64,000 bases of DNA from Gorsachius magnificus (lineage: Eukaryota > Chordata > Aves > Pelecaniformes > Ardeidae): the NCBI GenBank assembly GCA_034008185.1, contig CM067081.1, forward strand, positions 18,661,821 through 18,725,820. The letters are read 5' to 3'. This document shows, in pieces, positions 37,693 through 50,520 of the stretch. A program made the position numbers and the translations under genes. Numbering within the stretch: position 1 is the stretch's first letter; the number at the start of each line of letters is the position of its first letter. The notes under the pieces are model-generated. The model was not told the origin of the DNA. It saw only the letters and a program-made list of their open reading frames with translations, and ran no database searches.

Positions 37693-37915
37693 GTGCACGC
37701 ACTTTTGTAAAGCATGGTTTTAAAGGCTGATTAAAAGTATTCATGTAGATCTTTCATTTCCTTGGCGAGTAGCTTTATAACCCAGGATTTCTCTGAGCTT
37801 ACTGTTCTGAGAAATGTTACTTTCCTTTAATCCTTAAATACAATGTTATAGTAAGGGTGGTTTTGAGTTTTTCTTTTTCTAATTTCTATAAAGCAGATTT
37901 GGTATGTGCATATTG

Positions 37916-37918
<3 letters not shown>

Positions 37919-37949
<31 letters not shown>
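37919..37949. repeat. T31 homopolymer followed by short GT repeat
   Basis: A run of 31 T, directly followed by GGTGTGTGTGTTG. It is the longest homopolymer in the window. Confidence 0.95.
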
Positions 37950-37950
<1 letters not shown>

Positions 37951-38142
37951 GTGTGTGTGTTGTTTGCTATCAACTATACTTCTGTGGTAAAGAGATCCAA
38001 GTGAAACAGCCATCTACTTCAGCAAGATATTTTTCTTAACTTACATGCATGCCAAGGGAGCCTCCTGTTAAGCAAAGTATTTTTCCAACGGATATTTTAA
38101 ATCTTTCTTTTTCTGTGGTGTTATTTAACAGCACAGGGCACT

Positions 38143-38465
38143 TGTCATGAACTTCTGCTAATCAGCCCACTAGCTGCATTTATAAGCAACAACTTTCCTT
38201 TAGTGTTCAGTGAAGTGTTATAAACGAGTTTTGTCAGCTGACTTTGTCGGAGATGAGCAGTTGCACAGTACCCTAACCACCACCTGCACCCCCTCGCCTC
38301 TACTACGAGGAGGCTGCCCCAGGTTGCCATCTTGTCCCAGAACTATGGGACGAGGATGCTCCTTGGAATTACCTTTCTGTTCCTGTTATTCTAAGCCTAA
38401 GATGTCCTGCCCTGGCACAGCTACTGCCTGGCAGTAGCTTATATTTATTAATAAATCTCGGTTTC
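38143..38465 (+). mobile_element. Possible LTR-like segment, unassigned
   Basis: The segment starts TGTCATGAAC, has a TATA-like TTTATAAGC near 38180, a more GC-rich middle and an AATAAA near 38450 followed by TCTCGGTTTCA. The spacing of TATA box, poly(A) signal and TG...CA ends resembles a short solo LTR. I do not recognise a family and see no target-site duplication, so it may be unique sequence. Confidence 0.22.
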
Positions 38466-41400
38466 ACGTAGAAAAGATATTTCTGTTTTAAAACCAAAGT
38501 GGAATAAAAGATTTCTGCCTTAGTTAAAGAACGATATTCCCACAGCTTTCATATTGCTCCCATAATTTTCCATGCTGAAATATACAGACAATTTCATGTT
38601 GCTTTTGTATGTTGGAAAGTGAATGGGGAAGTCTTGTACAGGAAACAGTAAAAGGAGAAACTTTGATGTAAAAGAATGAACAAAAGAAGTTTTATGAAAA
38701 AATACCAGTGATTTAGAAAATAATTTGGAGCCTCACTGGGTAAACTTTTTACAGTTTTCCAGCATTAAACATTTATTGGTTAGTTTATGCTCAGGCAAGT
38801 CAGACTTTATTTTCTGTGATTCAGCATACTGCAGTAAGGGTTAGTGGTTGGTTCTTGGTCTGCAGGTGTGGAAGACCTTGTATCACCCCAAACTTCTTAT
38901 ACATGGCAGCATAAAAGCGAAATATTTAGTTATTATTCTAAGCTGCTGTGAACAAAAAAATTCAAAATTTCAAGATCTGTATCATTAAGAACTTAAATAT
39001 AATTTAAATAATCTCCTACAGAAATGCCTACAGTAGTGCAATATGTAATTTTTAGAAAGCAGAAATGCAGAGCATACTATGCCTAACTGTGGGAACTAGT
39101 CTTGATCGATGCATATGGTAGTGTGGTGTTTACTCCCTTATGTTACTGTGAAAATTGTTGATAAATTGTTGAATGCTTTAAATGTAAGGATTCTATTTTC
39201 AGTAGGAGTAGGAGAATAAAGGTTTCTGTTGCTAACCGTGTATTGTCTTCTAATGTTTTGGTATACAAATGCACATAATAGAAATTACGTAGAATGATTC
39301 AGGCATTGTGCATCTTTTATTCATGTGTATACCTCAGCATCACATTTTGTGGATGTTAAAAACAAATTGGTACATTGCCACACTTTTAATATTTTGGTTT
39401 TTCCCAATTGTTTATTTTCTGGATAAATGTTTTAAAGTGATTATTACTGCATTAAGGTACATCAGTCCATATCTAAAGGATTAGAAAGAACTGATTCCTC
39501 TGGGGCGTGAGAAGCACTGAGCAGCGTGAGTGCGGTTTTCCTGTTGCTGTGTGTTGGATTGTCCTTGGGAGGACCCGGGAGCCAGTTTGACTACAGCGTA
39601 CTGGATCGTTGCTGCGTTTCTAGGGTGAGGCAGTGCGTTAATTAATAGATAAATGCTGCGGAGAGTCTAGGAATATGAACATAAAGTGTGTACTTGGCTA
39701 GATCAGTTGGAATTTTTTTTTTTAATCTATTCTGTGTGCTAAATAAGGTAGGAGTCCTGTGGAAACGTTAGTATGTGATCATCTAATTGGGAGATTATGA
39801 GTATGCCTACAATGGCTGAATTCAGTTTGCATTTATGCTTTTAGTGTCTATGATTGATTTTGCAATTTCACTATTCTTATATTATGCTTATTGTTGACAG
39901 CGAAACAGTCCCACTGTGATTGTTGAGCTTCAGGATGTTTTTGTAAATGGAAACATTACATTCAGCTTCAACTTTTTGAATAGCTGTTGTTAGAGACACC
40001 ATTGCTTCCTTATCCTTGTGTCTTCCCTAGCCCCTCCAGTGGAAGAAGGAGCAAGAGGAGGTGTTTGGCTGGCTCCAGGTGTCCTGTGTGGTGATGTAGG
40101 GCCCTGGCCTTTGATCACAGGTGGGGTGAGCTCATCCATCTTTGTAACAAGGGAAAAGAGCTAGGCAAAAGGAGGAAGGGTTATTTAAATTGATGATGGA
40201 GTAGAAGGGGATGTGTGTGACTTACTTAGAATGTTTAGGTTTTGTTGACTGATCAGGGTACCCAACCTGAGAGTGAAAGGTAGGTCGTGGTGTGAAGTGA
40301 GACACCTCCAGTGTTAGTTTCTCTAATAGCATGACCTGTGGCTTGATTCCACTCTTTCTTCTTTCTCTTTCTTAGTGTGGCCCTTGGCCACGTGCGTACT
40401 CTGTCATTTTGTGGCAACAGATACAAGGGAAAATCTGTTCTCTCTGCACTGCTGTACAAAAAAAGAAACCTTGGATAAGGTGAAAGACCTTGGCAGATAT
40501 TACAGTTTTGTTATGGGGTTCTGAACTCATTTTTTAAGAGGTACTCACTAGCTGTGCCCTATTTGTGACTTTTACTTAAATATGTCAGGATTTTTTGCTG
40601 GTGATATTACTCATGGGGCTTATTTAGAAGTACAGTGTTCTTATGCATAAAAAGAAGGTCAGCTATATGCATAAAGCCATTAGCAGATACGCAGTATTTA
40701 GCTGTTGTGTTAACATTATGGAAATTATTCGTTTAAAGTGCATTTAACAATATTAACAGTATTGATGTTGCAAAGTCTATAAGTACTCCCTGGTTACAAA
40801 CTTTGTTTTTAATGCTAATTTTATGAAATTGGTTGTTGCATTTGGAAATGCAAAGGCTGTACTTAAACTTCAAATATTATTTATTTTGAGAACAAAGATT
40901 AAGCCTATAGTATTTTTTTCTTGGTTTTGTTTATACTTTATTTTAGTCATCTTGTCAGGCATATCGCATACTGTCAGCCTTGTCTTCTGCTATTTAATTT
41001 TCTGTTTTAGGATAGAGAATATTAAACTACTGAGTTCTTAAGATTGTGACTGTGACTCCCTCCCTGCTCCCCATCTCTTGATTTATGGACCTCTGAAACT
41101 TTTAAAGTGGGGCACTTATGGGCTGTTTGGAACACTGTAGTAAGCATAAGCCTACAGAGGGCTGCCTTAAATAGTATGTGCAGATTCCTTGGAGTTAGTC
41201 TGGACTCTGGATGAGCCTGCTTGTTTGAATACTGTGGCTATGGACGGAAATTATTTTGTATGTCATGATTCTGTCTCAGCTGGCTTGCCTTGTAATCCAA
41301 TAATATTACATACAGTGACATTTTCTTATGCTTCCCAGTCACATGAACACTGTAAACTGAAATATTATGATCTGGATATGTACATGTTTATAAAAGCAGG

Positions 41401-44400
41401 AGAGAACAGTCAAGGTAAATCTCCCTAACTAGAGATGATAGGGGAGTCTAGGCCAAGCAGCAGAGTGATAGCCAGTTGTAATGTGGATTTTGTACAGAAA
41501 ATGGATCAAGGAAACATAATTTGACGTGCACCAAAGTGAGGACACAGTCCTGTAGAATTTTCTTCTGTGATGTTGAGAAGAAAGCTTGTTACCACCCAAT
41601 CAAATATAAATTAATTTTCAGAGTTGTGATTGATCTTGATTGCTTCTCTTACATTGGCTTTTCCTTCTGAAGGGGATCACTCTCCTTCTGTGCTGTGTTA
41701 TGAGGTAGATTTTCGCCAATCTTGTGTTTATATATATCTTTTTCTGTGTGAAGTGTCTTCTCATTCCTCTTACTAGCTCTTATTCTTATGCTTTCATATT
41801 AATTTATATTAAATGTGTGACACTGTCTCTGTGATGCTTTTCAGGGGGATGGTGAAATAGAAAATACCCAAAGGAGGGAAGAAGCAGTGGAGTGAGCTGG
41901 CTGACTCTGGTAGCGGTGCTGGTTCCCTTAGGGATAACCCCTCTTTGCCTTTGCTGTAGCATTGTGTTGTGTCCAAGAGAAGAAAGCTGCTCCGGGCATC
42001 CTGCTAGCTATAAAAGAGCATTATTCCTCAGAGACATGTTGCAAAGCTAGCATTCTGGCAGATAAAATATGGAAGTTATTTATTTTTAAGTTAAATAAAA
42101 GTCAATACTGTGATGCATTATATACCATAAATTCTCTTCCCTACAGAAAGTAAGTGCCTTAGGTTCTCAGCCTAGTAACAATGTGCTTGCGTATTTATAG
42201 TTGAATTACAGCAAGTCATGATTTATATGATACAAATTGGGTATTAGCCAAAGTGTTCAAAATACATGTTATGAAAAAATATCTTCTATTAGTCATGAAT
42301 GGAAATGAAACCTGCTGATGGTACCTCAAACCTCTTCATGCACAGCAGCCAACACAGAATACATTCCACACAGTGGATGGAAAATTTTAAAGAAATTACA
42401 TTTTCTTTCTGTTTAATTTCAGCACCTTAAGTACAGCCAAAACCTGTTTTTTAAGAATGTCTGTGATGTCCAGTTATATTACATTCTGTGTAATTTAAAA
42501 AAGCTTTATCATTCATGAGTGCTTCTGTAAGCTACACAAAGGACAGAGCAAAAACATTTCTTTGTGTTCTTGGACAACTTTTGCTCTTGAGATTTGCAAG
42601 GATGTTCGTTCCCCTGGCTTTATTATTTCTAAGTAGAACATCCATGACCTAAGTAGAGAACCTTTAGTGAAGGTCTTGCTGGTGGATTGATGGGTTGTGC
42701 GGTGCCATGATGTGAGCAGGCTAGAACATTGCTTACGTGCTTGGGTTTCAGCATCTGGTGCGAATTCAGATTGCAATGAGGCACACTTTGTCTTGTGATT
42801 GAACAGACCCAACGTGACAGAGAGATGTGTGGTCTTGTATCTCAAGAAATATTAGGGTACGGTATGATTCTAAATTATTAACTAAAATATCATTTGTTAA
42901 ATACTTCTAGTAGGTTACTCAAGCCTGCAGTAATACCCTCAGTTTTAATTGTGCTTAACCACTGATTTATAGCCTTGTTTAACATATTGCAGCAGTTTAA
43001 TAGATGAGAGTGAGCCAAATACTCTGCATTAAAACTGCCTAGTTGTAATCAATATTCTCTGAATCCATAGGATTTGTAAATGCTAAAATGCCACCATTTC
43101 CTCTAAAATCGTTAGTGCCTGAATGCTTGCTGAGTGATAGCGTTGGAAGTATTTATAACTATGACTTAGTTTTTGGATAAGTGATTTTCTAGAAGTTGAG
43201 TAGTAAAATTGTGAAATGCTACTACAAGTTGTATAATGCTAATTTTTAAAGGAAATGCTGCTTCCTGAAATACTAATAAAGCAGACCAGCCAACAAATGC
43301 ATATCCAGAGTCTCCCAACTACTGTCAGCATGGTGTGTAGATAAAATTGTGAGAATTATTTATTGTATATGTGAATGTCTTCTCTGTTACAGGCATCTGC
43401 TACTCTAAGAATTGTTAACAAACTACCTGTGCACATTTTGGGGCAGATTTCTAATTCGTATTTGAATATGGATCATTGGTGTTGACTCATCAGCTGTTAG
43501 CCAAAATTAGTCCCTGGGTAATTCATTACAGTATCACTAACATGCAAATTTAATTTAATGACTATGTTAAAAAGGAAAAATGTGTGTAGTACTCTGTTTC
43601 CAAATAGTGACCTGCTGACTGACCGGGAGCTAGGCCAGGGATCACAGAAAATCTAAGCAGATCTAAGTGGTCACATGGAGCTGATGCTCCTTGTTTCCAT
43701 GAGACATTGATTTGTCCCAGCTCTGAAGAGTTGTAGCGTTGGCAAGAACAACTGGGAGGGGGTCTCTGACCTTCTGCGGGCTGGGCTCTCTGCTCTCCCT
43801 CTTGGGTAAAGAAACAGCTACTGCCTCTGGGGATAAAAATCTCTTGAAGGAGCTTTGCTTTGAATGAGTGAAAGGAAAATAAAACAATTAAGGCCACAGC
43901 TGCCAACCTTATTTGAGTCAAAAGTGAATGAAGTATAAATGGCTTTGGGCCAGCCTGGCAGGGAAGTCTTAGAGATCTTCCCGTCCTTCACTAGCTATAC
44001 CACGCTGTTCCCATGGTAGTTTTCTGCTTATTTCAACACAGAGTTCCTCTCAGATGTGTTCCCTACATGACCAAGACCACAAAGTATTATTTAAAATGCC
44101 GTGATTTATGGTAGTTTTCTTTGGTAATATTGATCACGCTTCTTGTAGAGAGACTGCAGTTGCCAGGAAGGCAGCTGGAGAAGTTAAGCCAACCTCACTA
44201 GTACTGTGACTAAAACTGAGTTTATCAACTAGCAGTGTGGAAGAGGAGGAGTGTGTTTGAGATACTTGTGCCATGCCAACCTTGTTATGGGCGTGCTGGG
44301 AAGGGAATACAAACAAGTATCTATTTGAAATAATAGCTAGTACTGCCACTGTTCATTTTAAACTGGAGTTGGTGAAAGTGCCTTTCTTGTTGCCATAATC

Positions 44401-46144
44401 TGTGCACTGAGCAAAATTAATATTAATTGATGTTTTGTTTACCTTGGCACTTTCTTATCTCTGAGTCAAAGTGCTAGAGTCCTCAAAACACCAGCTCTGC
44501 GGCGGCAGCTTTCCACCAGGTTCACAACAGAAGGGCTGGGTCTTGCAGAGCATAAAAGGGCAGTATGTATTTCTGTCTCCATAGGCCTCTTGCTGCCTTG
44601 GTGGAGAAATAATGCATATACCTCACAATTTTGGGGAAATATTATTTTTACAGTCATCGCTCTTCCCCATGTATATAGTACTAGCCTGAGTTTTGTTGGT
44701 CTGTACTTCTGGGTGATGTTCTTGCATTTGGCTTTTTTATATCTCATTAATGCAGGGCAGGGGGTCTTTCTGGTGAGGTCACAAATCCCAGTGTCACTCC
44801 CCAATTTATTTTTTTATTTTTCTTTAACAAAGAGAATTAAAAGAACAAGCTGATGTTAACTAAAGTGTATATTAACAGTGGCATTAAGCCTTTCCATCTG
44901 AGGCTTGTTTACGTTAAGATACACTGAAAGCCAAAATGTACTTCAGCTGTTTACAGACTTGTAACGCAGTAGGCACGTGTTCTGCTGGATTCTGTTATAT
45001 TCCATCCACAGAAATTCACTGATTTGGGCTTGCAGAAATGGGTAATTCCTCGGTTTGCTCATGTATTCTGGGAATTGCATGCTGACCTAGAATTATGATA
45101 TCTCTGCTAAAGAATAAACCTCTGTGAACTGTTGTTGTTATTTCCTGTGATGTCTAGTTAATGTGAGGTTGGGCATGGGAAGACGGCAACTTCTAAGAAG
45201 TTCTGTGAAAGTTTACATGTGCTGGCTCACGGATGAGTACTGTATTTGCAAGACAGGTGTTTTGCTGTGTTTTCTGATGTCTTGTTTCTTGAGGTTTTCA
45301 CTTCAGGTTGAAATTTGAGACTCACTTGAATTGGAAATGGGAAGTATATTTGCAGAATGAAGTGAAAATTCCGAGTCTTTGTTTTCATGGTGTTTTCACT
45401 GCCATTTGTGGAGCAACCTTAGAGTCTCAGATAAAATACTAGGGTGGGGTTTTTATTTATTTAACAGCTGTGGGTTACAATAATTTGTTACTTTCTTTAG
45501 CTTTTGTTCCAGTAGCTTCCCCAACAATTTTATCTGAAAAGTATAAACAAGTTCTTGTTTATCTGTTCATTTTTATGGTGCTCACAAAAAGCTGAAGCTT
45601 TTTAAAAACAAGTATACCATCTGGAACATATTTATATGTATGCTATGTGTCACAAAACCACAAAAACAATGACCAGTAGTAGAAATAAAGAGGTGCTATC
45701 AGAGAGTCTACAATAGGTCAGTGAGTGTTGGTGAGAAGTGTATTTCGATTAGTGGACTGAAGAGAAATACTCATCTACAGTGTTGGAAGAAGGAGGCACA
45801 CTGTAAAAGAAAGCTCTGTAAATAGCAGTGACAGAAGCTATTAGGACTGAAGTCAAGAGGGGATTGAAGGGAGGAAGGAGGGATAAGGGGAGAGACCAGA
45901 GCTGAAAGGCCAAGGTTTTCTATGGGGATGACAAATGCATGAGGCATCTTTCCAACCTTATCCTTGGGGAACCTGTAGGATACTGTCAGCACATTCCTGT
46001 CTCTCATAATGTCATGTTTCATGAAAATTTACACTACCTCTTTTGTGCTGATTTTTTAAAATATGTGTTGGTGTTTTGCTCGCTACCACAGTTTAGAATG
46101 TTGAGCGCTCATCTGGTACGTGAGTAGTTAGTGCAGTAGATGTA

Positions 46145-46345
46145 AAGGGAAGTGGTCATCTGGTCTGACTCCCCTTGATATCATAACCCTGATACTTTAC
46201 TCTGTCACTCCTGTATCTAATGCAAAAATTGAATTTTGCTTAAGTGCATCTTTCAAAAGGCATCCTGTCTGGATCTAAAGACGTGATGAGATTCAAAATC
46301 CACTGCTACTAGTAAGTGGTTTTAACTAATTTTTTTGTGTTGCAT
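46145..46345 (-). mobile_element. Ancient CR1/L3-type LINE relic
   Basis: On the + strand this reads as the degraded reverse complement of an old LINE tail: GTCATCTGGTCTGACTCC, then TTTCAAAAGGCATCCTGTCT, TCTAAAGACGTGATGAGATTC and TCCACTGCTAC. The order matches amniote CR1/L3 relics as I recall them. It is strongly diverged with approximate borders. Confidence 0.5.
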
Positions 46346-49300
46346 TGAAGAGGTCAGTATGGGATTGAAGAATAAAGACAGCAGAGGACATAATAAGAGG
46401 ACAGCAGCTGAAAATAAAGGTATTTCAGCAAATATTCCCTTGGCCTGCAAGAGAGACTTTATTTTAGCATGCAGAAGAATGTGAGAAGAAAATGTGATAC
46501 TGTTATGGAGGAGGTGAATGATATGACATAAATTGAAAATGAAATGTGCAAATGCAAATTAAGGCAGCATTTAGCTTAGGGACACTTTGTTACTGAATGT
46601 TATCAAATGTTGCAAGTCATTTGGAAGGCATCCCATAGTTCCTCAGGTATGGAAAAGATGGTGTGGGAGTTGAAGGTTGAATATTTTGACTGACTGAACT
46701 TCACTCAAATTTCTGCTCCTTGCTGGTTCAAGTATTATAATTAGCTTAACAAGGCAAGCCTTAGGTGTTTTTTTTTTTCTCTTTGGTTTCAAGATCAGCA
46801 TCTACTCTAAGCCAAGGAAATGTTATGTTTTCATTAGCCAGTTTTGTTCTTGTGGCTATACTCTCCCAATCCTTTCTTGATGTGGGGAATTAAAAGCATA
46901 AATTACTTTGGCTTCCTTCCATTTTCAAGAAGTATTTTATTCTTTTTAGCGTAGCTGAATTTTTCAGTGGGTCGTTGAAGCTAATCAGTCTTGATATTTC
47001 TCTGTTACTGCTAATCTTCTTTTATGATTGGAAAAATAACATCTTCATATTTTATTTTACCTTTGGACACTTTTTAAGCACTTATGAGCAATAATAGTCT
47101 CCTAAAACATTTCACGATGTAATGTAGAACAGCTGCTAATGATTAAAACTAATATAGCTATCATGGAATATTTACTGGGTAAATTGAGAAGAGACTAACA
47201 AGTTAAATAGTGGTGTGAGAAATGTTGAATTCTTCAAGTGAAAAAATATTGGAGAATTTAAATGTAATTTTAGGTTGAGTTTTTCTGTAAGGTGTGAGCG
47301 TCTTAACGAAACTCAAGTCCAGGCATGTTGTTTTCAATTTTTGCTTTAGTTGCTGAAATAATAGTTAAAAGGAATTTCAAATGATGCTGCTTTTACGTAC
47401 TCGCCTTCATGTAGCGTAAGTGCTGTGGCCTTTCAGAAGGGTAGGGCTGTCCTGGTATCCCCACTCTGCTGATGTTGGGGTAGGGGGTAACTGATGTGGT
47501 TGCAAACTGGTCTCACTTGTCCTTTTTCTGTGCCTCTTCAGCTAGATTAATTTCTTGTCTCTGTGGCTGTACCAGCATATTCTTTTGTACTGGAACTTGG
47601 CCATAATGTCTACAGAGCCAGGCAATTCCTGGAGTATTTTCTTGAAAAAAAGATATAAAATAAATCAGAGCAGATCTGATCTGATGTGATGATTTTGTGC
47701 CTGTCTGAACATTAGGAGAGAATCTACAAAAGGGCACGTTATCTGCTGGTGCAAGATGCTGGCTACCAAGTTGATATAGCAACTGATACATCAGTTAGAT
47801 AAGAATAATATCTAAGAAGATACTATCCCCTTATGGTGAAGGAGAGAGGACTTAAGAAGGAGCCTCTTCGGGGTTTTGCCAGTTTTGCTGGGGTGAAGCA
47901 GGTGATGGACTGCAAATCGGTCTTGTCCAGTTGCCTGTCTTTGCCTGGGGCTGTGGCTGTGTCCCCGTGGGAGGACGGGAGCAGGACAGGCTGTGGGCAG
48001 CCAGGCTATGATGACTGCAGGCTGCTGCTGCCGCCACAGCGTCCGGTGGGCAGGGCTGGGGCTTCCTCCAGGAAGTCCCAGCTGCTTCCAGAGGGCTCAG
48101 GCTGGAAGTGCTGAAACTTGCACTTGGTCTCTGCTGCTGATGGGGTTGAGCTACCCTGGTAGTAGGCATCTGTGCTTCCTTGTGTCTCACCTCTGTCTGC
48201 TCCTTTAGTTTTTTTTTCTGGAACAGAATGCTGCAGCGTTCCTCCTCTCCTTAAGGAGTGACTTTGTTGCGTGGTTCCTGGTGGGTTAGCCGGTAACTCT
48301 GAAGATGCTCACCCAGTTAGATAAAGGGGAATTAAAAGCAAGGAGTTTAGTGTTTAAACTGGAGGAATAGGTAGTTGTGCTGTTGCTTCTAGCTCTCAGA
48401 TCTGAAGGTAAGGAGGAAGCTAGGTCAAATCCACAAAAATTAGCAAAAGCAATTTTTATGCATGTATAACTGTGTCTAAATAAAGCTTTTACAGCTAAAG
48501 AATTAATAGCGCTTTCCTAAAGTTATTCATCTGAGAAAAACAGTGCTTCTAAAAGACATATTCCCAACTAAATTAGTTCTCATTTTTGCAGCAGAAACGC
48601 TGAAGTCTACATTAAAGTATTTTTATCAAAACCAGATTAAATTCAGGTAGAAGTTCTGTAGAGGTACATATTCAGTACGTTAATGTTAATATTAAATATT
48701 CAAACTTTTAAATCTGGATTATTGATCAAAGTGTTCTTTTCCATGTATGTATTTCAAATAGTCTTCAGTGATACTTTGTGTGGGGTTTCAGAGGACTTGG
48801 TTGTGCTGGGATGTAACCTAGAGCTCAGTGCCTGGACAGAAGACCACAGGAAACAGTGCGCGTGCAAAAGTATGTCTCAGGTTGGCTTTCAAGAAATGGA
48901 GTACATGCATGCCCAAAGAAAGGGGAGGAGAGGAATGTTCCTGTCTGGGGGTGGTAAGGGGGAAGGAAAATTGTAAGCTAGGCTAATAATCTTGCTCCAA
49001 AATCAGTAAAATACGACAAGTATTTAATTTCAGAATGCTACATCTACTAAATTTGTTAGAAGATGAAATGCAAACTTTCGTAAGTCTCTTGGGCACTTTT
49101 GATCAATTCCTTTAGAATTTCATCCTTCTTGAAATGTGGTGGTGGGCATTTTGTGATTCACAGAAAAAGTGCCATATGTTGCCGTGAGTATATTTGCAAA
49201 GAGGTGCAAAGCTCTTAAGGCTCAAAAGTATCTTCACAAATATCAGTGACCAGGGTTTACCTTGGGAATGTTTAATGAGGTGGCTCAGCATAATAACAAA

Positions 49301-50330
49301 CAAGTTGTTTAGATATGAGTGAAATGAAGTCTTTCACAAGTATAGCTGTGTGTTTGAGTGTAATGACATTAACATAGGGAGACTCAAGTTCTTCAGTCAT
49401 GCGCAGTTATATAGTGGTTAAAGAAATTTAAGGTGGTGGAAGAAACCCAGGTTATTATTTTCAACTGTGAACCTGTAACCAGTTTGTTTTCCTGTATTTG
49501 GCTTGTTTACTCTGAGCACGTGCTATGAGCTCATTTTCCATGCTAGGTAAAAAATACTCTTTTCTGTTACACATAGATTGCTTAAAATTCATTGGGCAGT
49601 TCTGTGTACATTAATTTTGGTGTTCATGAACTAGGGGTCTGTAGCCCCTGTTGCTTGCATTTGCAAAACGATGGAAAACTGTTGAAGGTCAAAGCTTATG
49701 TCTCATGATAACTTGTAATGTGAGTACGAACAGTGCATTCGGGCTTTTTAAACTTATCCTTTTTTATTTATTCTTTTTTTGTATCTTCACAAGTAAAAGC
49801 TCTAGCTTTTTATCTTTGTAGCGCTCTGAGAGCGGGACTTCCTATCCTGCCTAGATCAAGGAATTATAACTGAATTTCACTGTCTTGAGACAGACCTTTG
49901 CCATTCACTTACCTTCAACCGAGGGGCTGAAATCTATCACCGAGAGCAGTTTAGGGCTATCTATCATCAGCCTTTTCAAACTCTCCTTCCTGAGATCCTG
50001 CTGGAGTGTATTGCTACCGCATTCGCCGTGTTCACAGCCTAAACCGACTTGGTACAAAATAGAAATTCAGTGCTTGTGCTGTGAGACCTGGGGCATCTGA
50101 ATGTCAAACTCTATCTGATGAAATTGCATTCTTCTCCTACTTTAATAGGATTGCGAGGATAATATAGTTTAAATTTATAGTTGTCATAAGGATAAGGTCA
50201 GCAAGTAGATCAGAGATGAATTGGAATTGACCCTGTTTTCTTTTCACTGGAGTTAATTTACTGACTTACTAGGCTACCAGCCGCTCAGGATTCAGTGCAT
50301 GACTAAGTTGCGTGACAGGTTGGGGTTGTC

Positions 50331-50520
50331 TTAAACTTTTTTTTTTTAAAAAAGTTATATAACTTATATACATAGTATTTAACCCTTATATGTTTCATGT
50401 GTACAAAGTATATAGGTATATAGTGTACAAAGATAAAATGCCTCATATAAAATATTATTTTATATATATTTAATATTAATGTGTGTATTCACATATATAT
50501 ATATATGAAAAATATTCTGC
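50331..50520. repeat. AT-rich tract with palindromes and (AT)n
   Basis: About 190 bases with very little G or C. It holds an inverted repeat AACTTTTTT...AAAAAAGTT (50334-50356), a perfect palindrome AAGTTATATAACTT (50352-50365), and a run ATATATATATATAT near 50494-50506. Confidence 0.85.

Noticed and set aside
41844..41897. TTTTCAG followed by a charged reading (GDGEIENTQRREEAVE), considered as an exon
   Set aside because: It soon meets a stop with no donor before it and shows no match to DDX10.
46353..46419. Lysine-rich stretch between an AG and a GGTATTT, considered as the next DDX10 exon
   Set aside because: The reading does not match the lysine-rich segment I recall after exon E, the acceptor is poor, and it abuts an ancient LINE relic.
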